From positions 1-13,646 of the forward strand of contig JAUVHT010000009.1 of NCBI GenBank assembly GCA_030593155.1: a stretch of DNA of 13,646 bases, given 5' to 3'. Under the pieces are notes generated by a model. The model had not been told where the DNA came from and did no database searches. It was given only the letters and a program-made list of their open reading frames with translations. The translations under genes were made by a program, and so were the position numbers. Of the stretch, positions 1 through 5,931 are shown piece by piece. Within the stretch, counting starts at the first letter, position 1. Every line of letters starts with the position of its first letter. This stretch comes from Candidatus Bathyarchaeota archaeon. Its GTDB lineage: Archaea; Thermoproteota; Bathyarchaeia; TCS64.

Positions 1-535
1 CCTCGTGGTGGCCCAGGTCCTCAGGAGGATCTTCGGGGAGGCCCTGGAGAACAGGAGGTTCGGCTGCGTCATCGTCCTGGAGGAGGCGATGTACTACGCC
101 CCCCAGAGAGGGGTGTTCGATCTAGGAGACAAAGACACCAGGGGAAGGCTCCTAGGCGTGGTGAAAGAGATAGCCACCAACGGAGGCAGGAACGGGGTCG
201 GCCTCTGGATAGTGACCCAGCGCCTCGCGACAGTGGACAAGACGGTGGTCACCCAGTGCGCGAACAACATCATCTGCCACAGCCTCGAGGACCTGGACAA
301 GCAGCGCCTCGGAGAGATCGTGGGGGAAAAGTTCGCCCAGCTCATCGGGGTCCTGCCCCAGGGAGAGGCCATCGTCAAGGGCACCGCCCTGAAGTGCCGG
401 TTCCCCATCTGGGTCAAGGTGCTGCCCGAGGTCTACCCAGCATCAGCCATCGCCACCCCCCTGAGCCGCTTCATCCACATGGAGCAAACCTCCCGAGGAG
501 AGACCGCGCAGATACCGGTGCTTGCCGACAGCTGA
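1..535 (+). CDS. HerA/DUF87-type ATPase, C-terminal part (5' end outside window)
   Basis: The reading frame is open from base 2, so about 177 residues of the C-terminal part are visible and the N-terminus with Walker A is missing. A hydrophobic strand ending in acidic residues (VIVLEEAMYYAP, near visible residues 23-34) is a Walker B motif of the HerA/FtsK-like ATPase class. It is followed by GVGLWIVTQRLATVDKTV, the sensor/Gln motif typical of HerA-like DUF87 proteins, and by QCANNIICHSLEDLDKQRL. HerA-like ATPases are hexameric DNA pumps, often working with NurA nuclease, but DUF87 proteins also include less defined ATPases, and no NurA is visible here. In most family members I recall, the residue after EEA is His; here it is Met. 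The gene ends 10 bases before the convergent DUF166 gene. The family call is firm; the cellular role is not. Confidence 0.8.
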   Translation, partial: LVVAQVLRRIFGEALENRRFGCVIVLEEAMYYAPQRGVFDLGDKDTRGRLLGVVKEIATNGGRNGVGLWIVTQRLATVDKTVVTQCANNIICHSLEDLDKQRLGEIVGEKFAQLIGVLPQGEAIVKGTALKCRFPIWVKVLPEVYPASAIATPLSRFIHMEQTSRGETAQIPVLADS

Positions 536-545
536 TGTAGGTCGA

Positions 546-1229
546 CTACTCCTCCATGGCTCTCTCCACAGCCTTCTGGGCGATGTGACCCGCCACGTGG
601 ATGGGAGCATCCCCGAAGTGGCGATCCACCCTCCTAGACGCCAGGCACGGGTAGATCTGGACAAGGGTACCTGCCCTTGATCCGGCTTCCTCGATCCTGG
701 TTCCGGGGAGCTTCTCAGCCATGTACCGGGTAGACCCACACGGTGCCCCCCTGAGGACTTTTACGCTTCTCACGGCGCCGTCCTCAGTCTCCAATCTCAG
801 GCGGGGAGAGCCGAAGACCCGGGCGAACTCGTCGATGGCGGGGTCGCCGGTCGGGGCGAGGGTGCAGAAGGTCCGCGGGAAAACGATGCTCACATCCATG
901 TGCTCGATCTCGGATTTTATCTGGCGCTCCAGGCCTAAAGGCAGCCAGGAGTAGTCGTCTGCCGGGGCAATTATGGCCGACGCCGAGATACTTTCGAGGA
1001 TCGCGGGGATCAGTGAGAATGCAGATGGGCTCTCCCCCATGAAGATGACGAGGTCCCATTCTCCCTCCAGCTTGAGCCCGTCTATCGTCTCCTCTGGCTC
1101 CTCGATGATCGGAGGGAGATCCCTTGGTAACGAGATCCGGGAGATGATCCAGTCACGGGGTGCGTGTGTCCTGATGTTCTCCAGAATACGTTCTCCATAA
1201 TGCCCCTGGGTGAAGACTAGAAGTCTCAT
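546..1229 (-). CDS. DUF166 family protein
   Basis: A 227-residue protein matching the archaeal DUF166 family (PF02593) over its full length. Visible hallmarks are an N-terminal strand MRLLVFTQGHYGERI, a DLPPIIEEPEE segment, IIAPADDYSWLPLGL, VFPRTFCTLAPTGDPAIDEFA, the cysteine motif APCGSTRYMAEKL and a C-terminal YPCLASR. The invariant-looking cysteines in FCTL, PCGSTR and YPCL suggest a metal, Fe-S or catalytic thiol role. Some databases have labelled this family as thymidylate synthase-like, but I know of no solid proof of that activity. The ATG at 1229 is preceded by GAGGGG (1246-1241, minus strand) and a TATA-like box at 1267-1274. It is tail-to-tail with the ATPase and divergent from the Nudix gene. 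Family assignment is good; function is unknown. Confidence 0.82.
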   Translation of the reverse strand: MRLLVFTQGHYGERILENIRTHAPRDWIISRISLPRDLPPIIEEPEETIDGLKLEGEWDLVIFMGESPSAFSLIPAILESISASAIIAPADDYSWLPLGLERQIKSEIEHMDVSIVFPRTFCTLAPTGDPAIDEFARVFGSPRLRLETEDGAVRSVKVLRGAPCGSTRYMAEKLPGTRIEEAGSRAGTLVQIYPCLASRRVDRHFGDAPIHVAGHIAQKAVERAMEE

Positions 1230-1265
1230 AGCATCTTCAACCCCTCAGGACCCATCCGATCTGGA

Positions 1266-1274
1266 GATTATAAA
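1266..1274 (-). promoter_or_regulatory. TATA-like box for the DUF166 gene
   Basis: Read on the minus strand this is TTTATAATC, centred about 41 bases before the ATG at 1229. That would place the start of transcription near 1244 and give a leader of about 15 bases. Assigned by position and AT content only. Confidence 0.45.
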
Positions 1275-1293
1275 CCCTCTGAGGGTCCGGACC
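1274..1293. repeat. Two overlapping palindromes between the DUF166 and Nudix genes
   Basis: ACCCTC-T-GAGGGT (1274-1286) is a perfect 6-bp inverted repeat with a one-base centre. GGTCCGGACC (1284-1293) is a perfect 10-base palindrome sharing its first three bases. They lie immediately upstream of the DUF166 TATA-like box and about 40 bases before the Nudix start, a plausible operator position for either gene. Confidence 0.4.
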
Positions 1294-1331
1294 ATTTTTT
1301 AGGCAGTGGGATCCGTTTCAATGCGTCGGAG

Positions 1332-1763
1332 ATGAGCAAGAGACGCCTCTACCCTGAGAAGCCCATCGTCGGAGTCGGAGCCCTCATCCAGGACGGAGAG
1401 CGTTACCTGCTCATCAAGAGGGCGGCGGAGCCGGACGCTGGTTTCTGGTCAATTCCAGGGGGCCTCGTCGAGGTGGGGGAGAAGGCGGAGGACGCCGCCG
1501 TCCGCGAGGCCAAGGAGGAGACGGGCCTCGACGTAGAGGTCGTCAAACTCTTGGGGGTCGTCGACAAGATCGTCAGGGACGACAATTCCCTCATAAAGTT
1601 CCATTTCGTCATAGTCGACTACCTCGTCACGCCTAAGGGTGGTTCGCTCAGGGCTGCCTCGGATGCCCTCGAGGCCAAATGGGTGAAGTCGGAGGAGATC
1701 CCGGGCTATGAAATCTCCCCCACGTTGGTCCCGCTGCTCAGGCGGCTGGGCTTGTATCCCTAG
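1332..1763 (+). CDS. Nudix hydrolase, ADP-ribose pyrophosphatase-like
   Basis: A 143-residue Nudix protein. The Nudix box follows the GX5EX7REUXEEXGU pattern exactly, beginning at GGLVEVGEKAEDA and ending at REAKEETGLD (about residues 38-60); the REAKEE glutamates bind the catalytic divalent metal. The N-terminal YPEKPIVGVGALI segment and FWSIPGG just before the box resemble small archaeal ADP-ribose pyrophosphatases, which split ADP-ribose to AMP and ribose 5-phosphate. Substrate range in this family is broad, so NADH, sugar-nucleotide or other nucleoside diphosphate substrates remain possible. The ATG at 1332 has GGAG directly against it, too close for a normal ribosome site, and T-rich sequence lies about 35 bases upstream, suggesting a short or absent leader. 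It converges on the M20 gene with a 35-base gap. Confidence 0.88.
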   Translation: MSKRRLYPEKPIVGVGALIQDGERYLLIKRAAEPDAGFWSIPGGLVEVGEKAEDAAVREAKEETGLDVEVVKLLGVVDKIVRDDNSLIKFHFVIVDYLVTPKGGSLRAASDALEAKWVKSEEIPGYEISPTLVPLLRRLGLYP

Positions 1764-1798
1764 CCGTGGACAGCCAACCACTTCGAGGATGGGCCTTT

Positions 1799-3001
1799 TC
1801 ATCCGACGCCGCAGATCTTGCAGGCCAACCATGCGTAGGTCGTAATCGACTTTAGGTAGTCGTCCACCATCACGTGGTCCTGATGGGTATGGGCGAACCG
1901 CTCCTCGCCGGGTCCAAACCCTATTACGGGGATCCCCCTCCACGCGTAGAATCGGCCGTCTGTGGCGAAAGTCCATGTCTTCAACGCTGGGTCGCGGCCG
2001 AGGACTTCTGCGACGGCTCTCCTCGCCTCTCCCACGACGGGGTGCTTCTCTGGGTCAGTGTAGAAGCCGGTGAAGTCCCTGGAGCTCCCGGCTCGACGAG
2101 AAGGGATGACGACTGCCTCCAGCTCCGGGTCGCCCTTCCTCATCGAGGCTATCAGCCCCTCAAGGTCTCTCTTCAGGGCCTCCGGGGGGTAGTTCGGCGT
2201 GTTCCTGACGTCGAGGTGGAAGGAGCACTCCTCCGGGACCACGTTTGGGGTGTCGGGCTTGACGGCGATCCGGGTCACGGCGAGGGAGGTCCTACCGAAC
2301 ACGGGGTGATCCGGGAGCCTCGGGACTAGGTCGGATCTGATTTTTGAGATGATGTCGGAGGCCTTGTACAGCGCGTTGATCCCCCTCTCGGGGGCGCTCG
2401 CGTGGCAGCTCCTGCCCTTCACTACAATGTCGGCCCTGGCCCCTCCCCTGTGGCCGAGGGCGATGTCCATGTTGGTGGCCTCCCCTATCACCACGATGTC
2501 CCCGAGGAAGTGGCTCTCCTCGATGGTGGCGATGGTGCCGGCGCCGCCTGTCTCCTCCTGCGCCACGGCCGCTATTTTGAAATCCCCTTTGAGCTCGATC
2601 CCCAGCTCCTTGAGGATCATTCCTGCCATGACCATGGCGGCCACAGAGCCCTTCATGTCCGAGGCGGCCCTCCCGTAGACGACTTCCCCCTCGACGCCGA
2701 AGGGAGCGCCGTCCATGAGCCTCCCGGAGTAGGGGTCCTCCATGTCCCCCTCGGGGACGTGGTCTATGTGGCCGTTGAAAAGCAGGCTCCTGCCTCCTCC
2801 AAAGCCCTCGATGGTCCCCATGACATCGTGGAGCCGATCCACATTGAAAGAGTCGAATCCTGCATCCCGCATCATATCTGCGACGACCTCTGCAGCCTTT
2901 GCCTCGGCGCCGCTGGGGCTCGGTGCCTGTATGAGTTTCTGCATGAAGGAGATCGCTTCGCCTCTCCTCCCATCGACTTCTTCTGCTATTGCCTCTAGCA
3001 T
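1799..3001 (-). CDS. M20 family metallohydrolase, YgeY-like
   Basis: A 400-residue zinc-dependent amidohydrolase of the M20 (ArgE/DapE/ACY1/CPG2) family, usual full length. Metal and catalytic residues are all visible: H78 and D80 in GHIDH, bridging D115 in ASDMKG, E149/E150 in QEETGG, E174 in GEATN, and a C-terminal histidine in AHTHQDHV. The lid region SCHASAPERGINALYK, plus TWTFATDG and GIPVIGFGPG, resemble from memory the E. coli YgeY group (called selenium metabolism-linked hydrolase) more than ArgE or DapE. The substrate, probably an N-acyl or N-carbamoyl amino acid or a peptide, cannot be read from sequence. The ATG at 3001 follows GGAGG by about 10 bases. It is divergent from carbamate kinase across a 115-base gap holding a strong inverted repeat. 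Confidence 0.88.
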   Translation of the reverse strand: MLEAIAEEVDGRRGEAISFMQKLIQAPSPSGAEAKAAEVVADMMRDAGFDSFNVDRLHDVMGTIEGFGGGRSLLFNGHIDHVPEGDMEDPYSGRLMDGAPFGVEGEVVYGRAASDMKGSVAAMVMAGMILKELGIELKGDFKIAAVAQEETGGAGTIATIEESHFLGDIVVIGEATNMDIALGHRGGARADIVVKGRSCHASAPERGINALYKASDIISKIRSDLVPRLPDHPVFGRTSLAVTRIAVKPDTPNVVPEECSFHLDVRNTPNYPPEALKRDLEGLIASMRKGDPELEAVVIPSRRAGSSRDFTGFYTDPEKHPVVGEARRAVAEVLGRDPALKTWTFATDGRFYAWRGIPVIGFGPGEERFAHTHQDHVMVDDYLKSITTYAWLACKICGVG

Positions 3002-3021
3002 GCGGCCACATCCTCCAAGTT

Positions 3022-3046
3022 ATGATAAGCGATACGTGCTTATCAT
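3022..3046. promoter_or_regulatory. Perfect 9-bp inverted repeat in a divergent promoter (candidate operator)
   Basis: ATGATAAGC (3022-3030), a 7-base spacer, then GCTTATCAT (3038-3046): the arms match exactly. It sits between the M20 start (3001) and the carbamate kinase TATA-like box (3062-3069), over the expected transcription start of the M20 gene. A regulator bound here could block M20 and affect carbamate kinase. As RNA it could also form a hairpin in the M20 leader. Confidence 0.55.
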
Positions 3047-3061
3047 CTGGTCATTAAAAGG

Positions 3062-3069
3062 TATAAATA
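3062..3069 (+). promoter_or_regulatory. TATA-like box for carbamate kinase
   Basis: TATAAATA with AAAAG just upstream as a possible BRE. It predicts a start near 3092 and a leader of about 25 bases carrying GAAGGGTG (3103-3110), a fair Shine-Dalgarno sequence for the ATG at 3117. Its complement (TATTTATA) is also TATA-like and could serve the divergent M20 gene. Confidence 0.5.
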
Positions 3070-3116
3070 ATTCTTGCAGTAATATTTCATTCCTCACGGA
3101 TTGAAGGGTGTCTTCG

Positions 3117-4145
3117 ATGGGAAGGAAGTTGTTGATCGCGCTCGGCGGAAACGCCATCAAACGGGCTGACGAGGAAGGTACCACGCAGGAGCAGATGCGT
3201 AACGTGGCCATCACCTGCGAGCAGATAGTGAAGCTCATCCAGAGGCAGGGCGAGGATGACAGGATCGCCATCACCCACGGGAACGGCCCCCAGGTGGGGA
3301 ACCTCCTCGTCCAGCAGGAAGCCGGTTTGGAGCTTGTTCCGGCCCAGGCGTTCGACGTCGTGGGCTCCATGAGCCAGGGCCAGATAGGATACATGTTCCA
3401 GCAGATACTGCAGAACCACCTCATGGCGGCGGGCGGAAGAGTGGCGAAGATCCCCGTCCTCTCCGTCGTGAACCAAGTCTTGGTCAGCCCAGACGACCCA
3501 GAGTTCCTCGACCCCACGAAGCCCATAGGCAACTTCTTCTCCAAGGAGGAGGCCGAGAAGCTTGCGGAGGAACAGGGATACGTGATCAACCCACCGGCGG
3601 GAAGGGAGTACCTGAAAGAGAAGAGGACCGGCTTCGTCATCAAGCAGGTGGTTCCCACCGGGGTGAAGCCAAAGCCCTTCAGGAGGGTAGTCCCCTCCCC
3701 CGACCCCATCAAGAACGTCGAGGGCGGGACCATAAGGAAGCTGGTGGACATGGGGGTCGTCGTGGTCGCCTCGGGCGGAGGAGGAATCCCCGTCATAAGG
3801 GACGAGGAAGGAAATCTCCAGGGGGTCTTCTCGGTCATAGACAAGGACAAGGCCGGGGAGAGGATGGCCGAGGCCATCGAGGCCACCGATTTCCTCATCC
3901 TCACCGACGTGGAGTACGCCTATCTGGACTTCGGGAAGGAGACCCAGAGGCCGGTCAGGGACGTGTCCGTTGAGGAGGCGGAGAAGTACCTGGAAGAGGG
4001 GCACTTCCTCAGGGGGAGCATGGGGCCGAAGGTCGAGGCCTGCATCAGGTTCGTCAAGTGGGGTGGCAAGAGGGCCATCATCTCGTCGTTGGAGCACGTG
4101 GTCGAAGCCGTCGACGGGAAAACGGGCACCCACATCCACCCCTGA
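3117..4145 (+). CDS. arcC: Carbamate kinase
   Basis: Transfers phosphate between ATP and carbamate/carbamoyl phosphate; in some archaea the family works in the biosynthetic direction. The amino acid kinase fold is clear: ALGGNAIKR (residues 8-16), THGNGPQVGNLL (53-64), RRVVPSPDP, ASGGGGIPV, VIDKDKAG, LILTDVEYAY, EEGHFLRGSMGPKVEA and a C-terminal GTHIHP. I chose ATG 3117 over GTG 3108 because GAAGGGTG (3103-3110) is then spaced as a ribosome site and the protein begins MGRKLLIALGG as in homologues. The protein has 342 residues against about 310 usual. The excess lies mainly between GYVINPPAG and RRVVPSP, a proline- and lysine-rich stretch of about 25 residues near the lid subdomain. It is followed by the transcarbamylase gene, which would use its product. 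Confidence 0.95.
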   Translation: MGRKLLIALGGNAIKRADEEGTTQEQMRNVAITCEQIVKLIQRQGEDDRIAITHGNGPQVGNLLVQQEAGLELVPAQAFDVVGSMSQGQIGYMFQQILQNHLMAAGGRVAKIPVLSVVNQVLVSPDDPEFLDPTKPIGNFFSKEEAEKLAEEQGYVINPPAGREYLKEKRTGFVIKQVVPTGVKPKPFRRVVPSPDPIKNVEGGTIRKLVDMGVVVVASGGGGIPVIRDEEGNLQGVFSVIDKDKAGERMAEAIEATDFLILTDVEYAYLDFGKETQRPVRDVSVEEAEKYLEEGHFLRGSMGPKVEACIRFVKWGGKRAIISSLEHVVEAVDGKTGTHIHP

Positions 4146-4169
4146 GGATACGGGTTGAGGATCCTCTTT
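4144..4169 (+). terminator. Possible terminator after carbamate kinase
   Basis: GAGGAT (4144-4149) can pair with ATCCTC (4161-4166) around an 11-base loop, followed at once by a short T run (4166-4169). The inner GAGGATCCTC (4157-4166) is also a perfect palindrome. The stem is short, so support is modest. Confidence 0.35.
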
Positions 4170-4208
4170 TCCTCATTCCATTCCGATTTCTATCTACGAT
4201 CTTGAAAG

Positions 4209-4228
4209 GGTTCCACTCGTTTGGAACC
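4209..4228. promoter_or_regulatory. Inverted repeat upstream of the pyrB TATA box
   Basis: GGTTCC (4209-4214) and GGAACC (4223-4228) are perfect 6-bp arms around 8 bases, ending about 7 bases before the TATA-like box at 4235-4242. The position suits an activator or repressor site. The sequence differs from the repeat at 3022-3046, so a shared regulator is not implied. Confidence 0.35.
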
Positions 4229-4234
4229 TGTCAA

Positions 4235-4242
4235 ATTTATAA
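4235..4242 (+). promoter_or_regulatory. TATA-like box for pyrB
   Basis: ATTTATAA, centred about 37 bases before the ATG at 4275, predicts a start near 4265 and a leader of only about 10 bases. No Shine-Dalgarno sequence is seen, so translation is probably near-leaderless. It implies pyrB has its own promoter in addition to any read-through from carbamate kinase. Confidence 0.45.
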
Positions 4243-4274
4243 CTTCATAGCATGTATGAAGTACGGTACATAGC

Positions 4275-5204
4275 ATGGTAAGTTCAGCATCCTTCAAGAG
4301 TAGAGACATCATCTCCATGAGGGAGTTCAACAGGGAGGAGATCGACTATGTCCTCGACACCTCCGACGACATGATCCCGTTGGAGGAGAAAGGCTCCGAC
4401 ATGCTCAAGGGGAAGGTCATGGCCGCCCTGTTCTTCGAACCCAGCACCAGGACCCGGCTCAGCTTCGAGTCAGCCATGCAAAGGCTGGGCGGGAGCGTCA
4501 TAGGCTTCGCGACTCCCGCGGGCTCCTCGGTGGAGAAGGGGGAGTCCCTAGCCGACACCATCAGGACCGTGAGCCAATATTCCGACGTCATCGTGATGCG
4601 CCACCCCGACGAGGAGTCGTCGAGGCTGGCCGCAAAGGTGGCCTCCGTTCCCGTGATAAACGGAGGCTCCGGACCCTGGGAGCACCCGACTCAGGCCCTC
4701 CTCGACCTCCACACGATCAAGACCGCGAAGGGCGCCATCGACGGCCTCACCATCGCCCTCGCCGGCGACCTCCTCTACGGCCGCACGACGCACAGCCTCG
4801 CAGTGGCCCTGAGGAACTACGATGTCAAGGTCTACTTCGTCTCCCCAGACGTCCTCAGGATGAGGCAGGACGTCGTCGACGACGTCGAGGGGAAGCTGGA
4901 CTACACCGAGACCGGCGACCTCAAGGGTGTACTCCCCGAGCTGGACATCCTCTACACGACCAGAATCCAGAAGGAGCGGTTCTCCGATCCCACCGAGTAC
5001 GCGAAGGTCAAGGATGTCTACCTGATAGACAAGGCGTACCTGGCCGGGGCGAAGAAGGACATGAGGCTGATGCACCCCCTTCCGAGGATCAACGAGATCT
5101 CGACGGACGTGGACGACACGCCCCACGCCCTCTACTTCGATCAGATGAAGCACGGCATCTACTTGAGGATGGCCCTCCTGGCCCTGGTCCTTGGGGCAGT
5201 CTAG
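4275..5204 (+). CDS. pyrB: Aspartate carbamoyltransferase, catalytic chain
   Basis: Condenses carbamoyl phosphate and aspartate to carbamoyl aspartate, the first committed pyrimidine step. The 309 residues match the normal catalytic chain length. Visible active-site elements: STRTR loop (57-61, after FFEP), the 80s loop with S84 and K88, HPTQ (137-140), R170 in YGRTTHSL, the aspartate-chain motif RIQKERF (230-236), and HPLPR (267-271). RIQKERF and HPLPR separate it from ornithine transcarbamylase, which has an HCLP motif. The segment before HPTQ reads NGGSGPWE instead of the usual NAGDG-type sequence. No regulatory chain gene (pyrI) follows; the next gene is on the opposite strand. Its TAG stop shares the palindrome CTAG with the stop of the methyltransferase gene. 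Confidence 0.94.
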   Translation: MVSSASFKSRDIISMREFNREEIDYVLDTSDDMIPLEEKGSDMLKGKVMAALFFEPSTRTRLSFESAMQRLGGSVIGFATPAGSSVEKGESLADTIRTVSQYSDVIVMRHPDEESSRLAAKVASVPVINGGSGPWEHPTQALLDLHTIKTAKGAIDGLTIALAGDLLYGRTTHSLAVALRNYDVKVYFVSPDVLRMRQDVVDDVEGKLDYTETGDLKGVLPELDILYTTRIQKERFSDPTEYAKVKDVYLIDKAYLAGAKKDMRLMHPLPRINEISTDVDDTPHALYFDQMKHGIYLRMALLALVLGAV

Positions 5205-5851
5205 CGGAAATCTTCTCTCCGGAAAATGTCTCTTATCCTCTTCCAGCGGCTCTCCTCCCCGGGGCTGCGGAGGATGTTTTTCCTTCTCTCGTAAGCGTCC
5301 GGGATGCTGTAGACGTAGATCTTGTGGGAACCCACCGTGTAGTATTCGGGGGGGTCAGTTTTACTCGTGGTCCAGTTGTGGATGGGGAAGTCGTGGCTGA
5401 CCACCCTGGCTCCCTCCCTCAGCTCCTCCTCCAGCTTCGGTCGCAGCTTGGAGTTACCGGACGTGGTCAGGTACAACGTGACCACGGAGGCGGGGGAGAG
5501 ATCCGCCAGGAAGAAGTTGCCGTTCACGATCTTGATACGTTTCCCCATCCCTCTCTTTTCGACCTTCACGCTGACTGGGTTGCATATGGCGGGGTTGATG
5601 TCGTATCCCACGGCGCCCATCGCCTCGAACTCCTCGACGGCGGTGAAGAGGATGCGGCCATCCCCACAGCCAAGGTCATAGACCAAGTCGTATGGCCCCA
5701 CCTCCGCAAGTTTCAGCATCGTCCTGACGACGTCGATGGGCGTGGGGACGTAGGGGGCGACGCTGTAGAGGGTGTCCCCCCCTCCGAGGTGTGGGTACTC
5801 CCGCCTCGGGCTTGAGCCCCTTGGCCCCTGACGCCGCCTCTCTGTGGTCAT
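5201..5851 (-). CDS. aKMT-like class I SAM methyltransferase (probable protein-lysine methyltransferase)
   Basis: A 216-residue Rossmann methyltransferase. PYVPTPIDVV (33-42), YDLGCGDGR (58-66, SAM motif I), GYDINP (82-87, acidic residue after strand 2), NGNFF (110-114) and EGARVVSHDF closely resemble, from memory, the crenarchaeal enzyme aKMT, which methylates lysines on many proteins, and more distantly the FAM173/ATPSCKMT group. aKMT is about 160 residues. This protein adds an arginine-rich N-terminal tail (residues 1-30) and a basic C-terminal tail rich in R and K, which could direct it to nucleic acid or ribosomes (inference). The ATG at 5851 has no Shine-Dalgarno sequence and lies about 29 bases from a TATA-like sequence, suggesting a leaderless mRNA. 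Other substrates cannot be excluded. Confidence 0.82.
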   Translation of the reverse strand: MTTERRRQGPRGSSPRREYPHLGGGDTLYSVAPYVPTPIDVVRTMLKLAEVGPYDLVYDLGCGDGRILFTAVEEFEAMGAVGYDINPAICNPVSVKVEKRGMGKRIKIVNGNFFLADLSPASVVTLYLTTSGNSKLRPKLEEELREGARVVSHDFPIHNWTTSKTDPPEYYTVGSHKIYVYSIPDAYERRKNILRSPGEESRWKRIRDIFRREDFR

Positions 5852-5875
5852 CCAGTTTAGAATCTTGCACTCCGT

Positions 5876-5883
5876 CTTAATAT
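5876..5883. promoter_or_regulatory. TATA-like sequence shared by two divergent genes
   Basis: CTTAATAT in the 80-base gap between the methyltransferase (start 5851, -) and the adenosine-specific kinase (start 5932, +). On the minus strand it would start transcription almost at the ATG. On the plus strand it would start near 5906, ahead of GGTGAC (5915-5920). Assigned by position only. Confidence 0.35.
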
Positions 5884-5931
5884 CTTTGTTTCAGTTCACA
5901 ACCCTCATTAAGCCGGTGACAAGAATCTATC

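Noticed and set aside
3087..4139. Long minus-strand open frames opposite carbamate kinase
   Set aside because: Antisense shadows of arcC with skewed leucine/aspartate/glycine composition and no motif.
4275..5204. Ornithine carbamoyltransferase as the identity of the transcarbamylase
   Set aside because: RIQKERF and HPLPR are aspartate transcarbamylase motifs; the ornithine enzyme's HCLP motif is absent.
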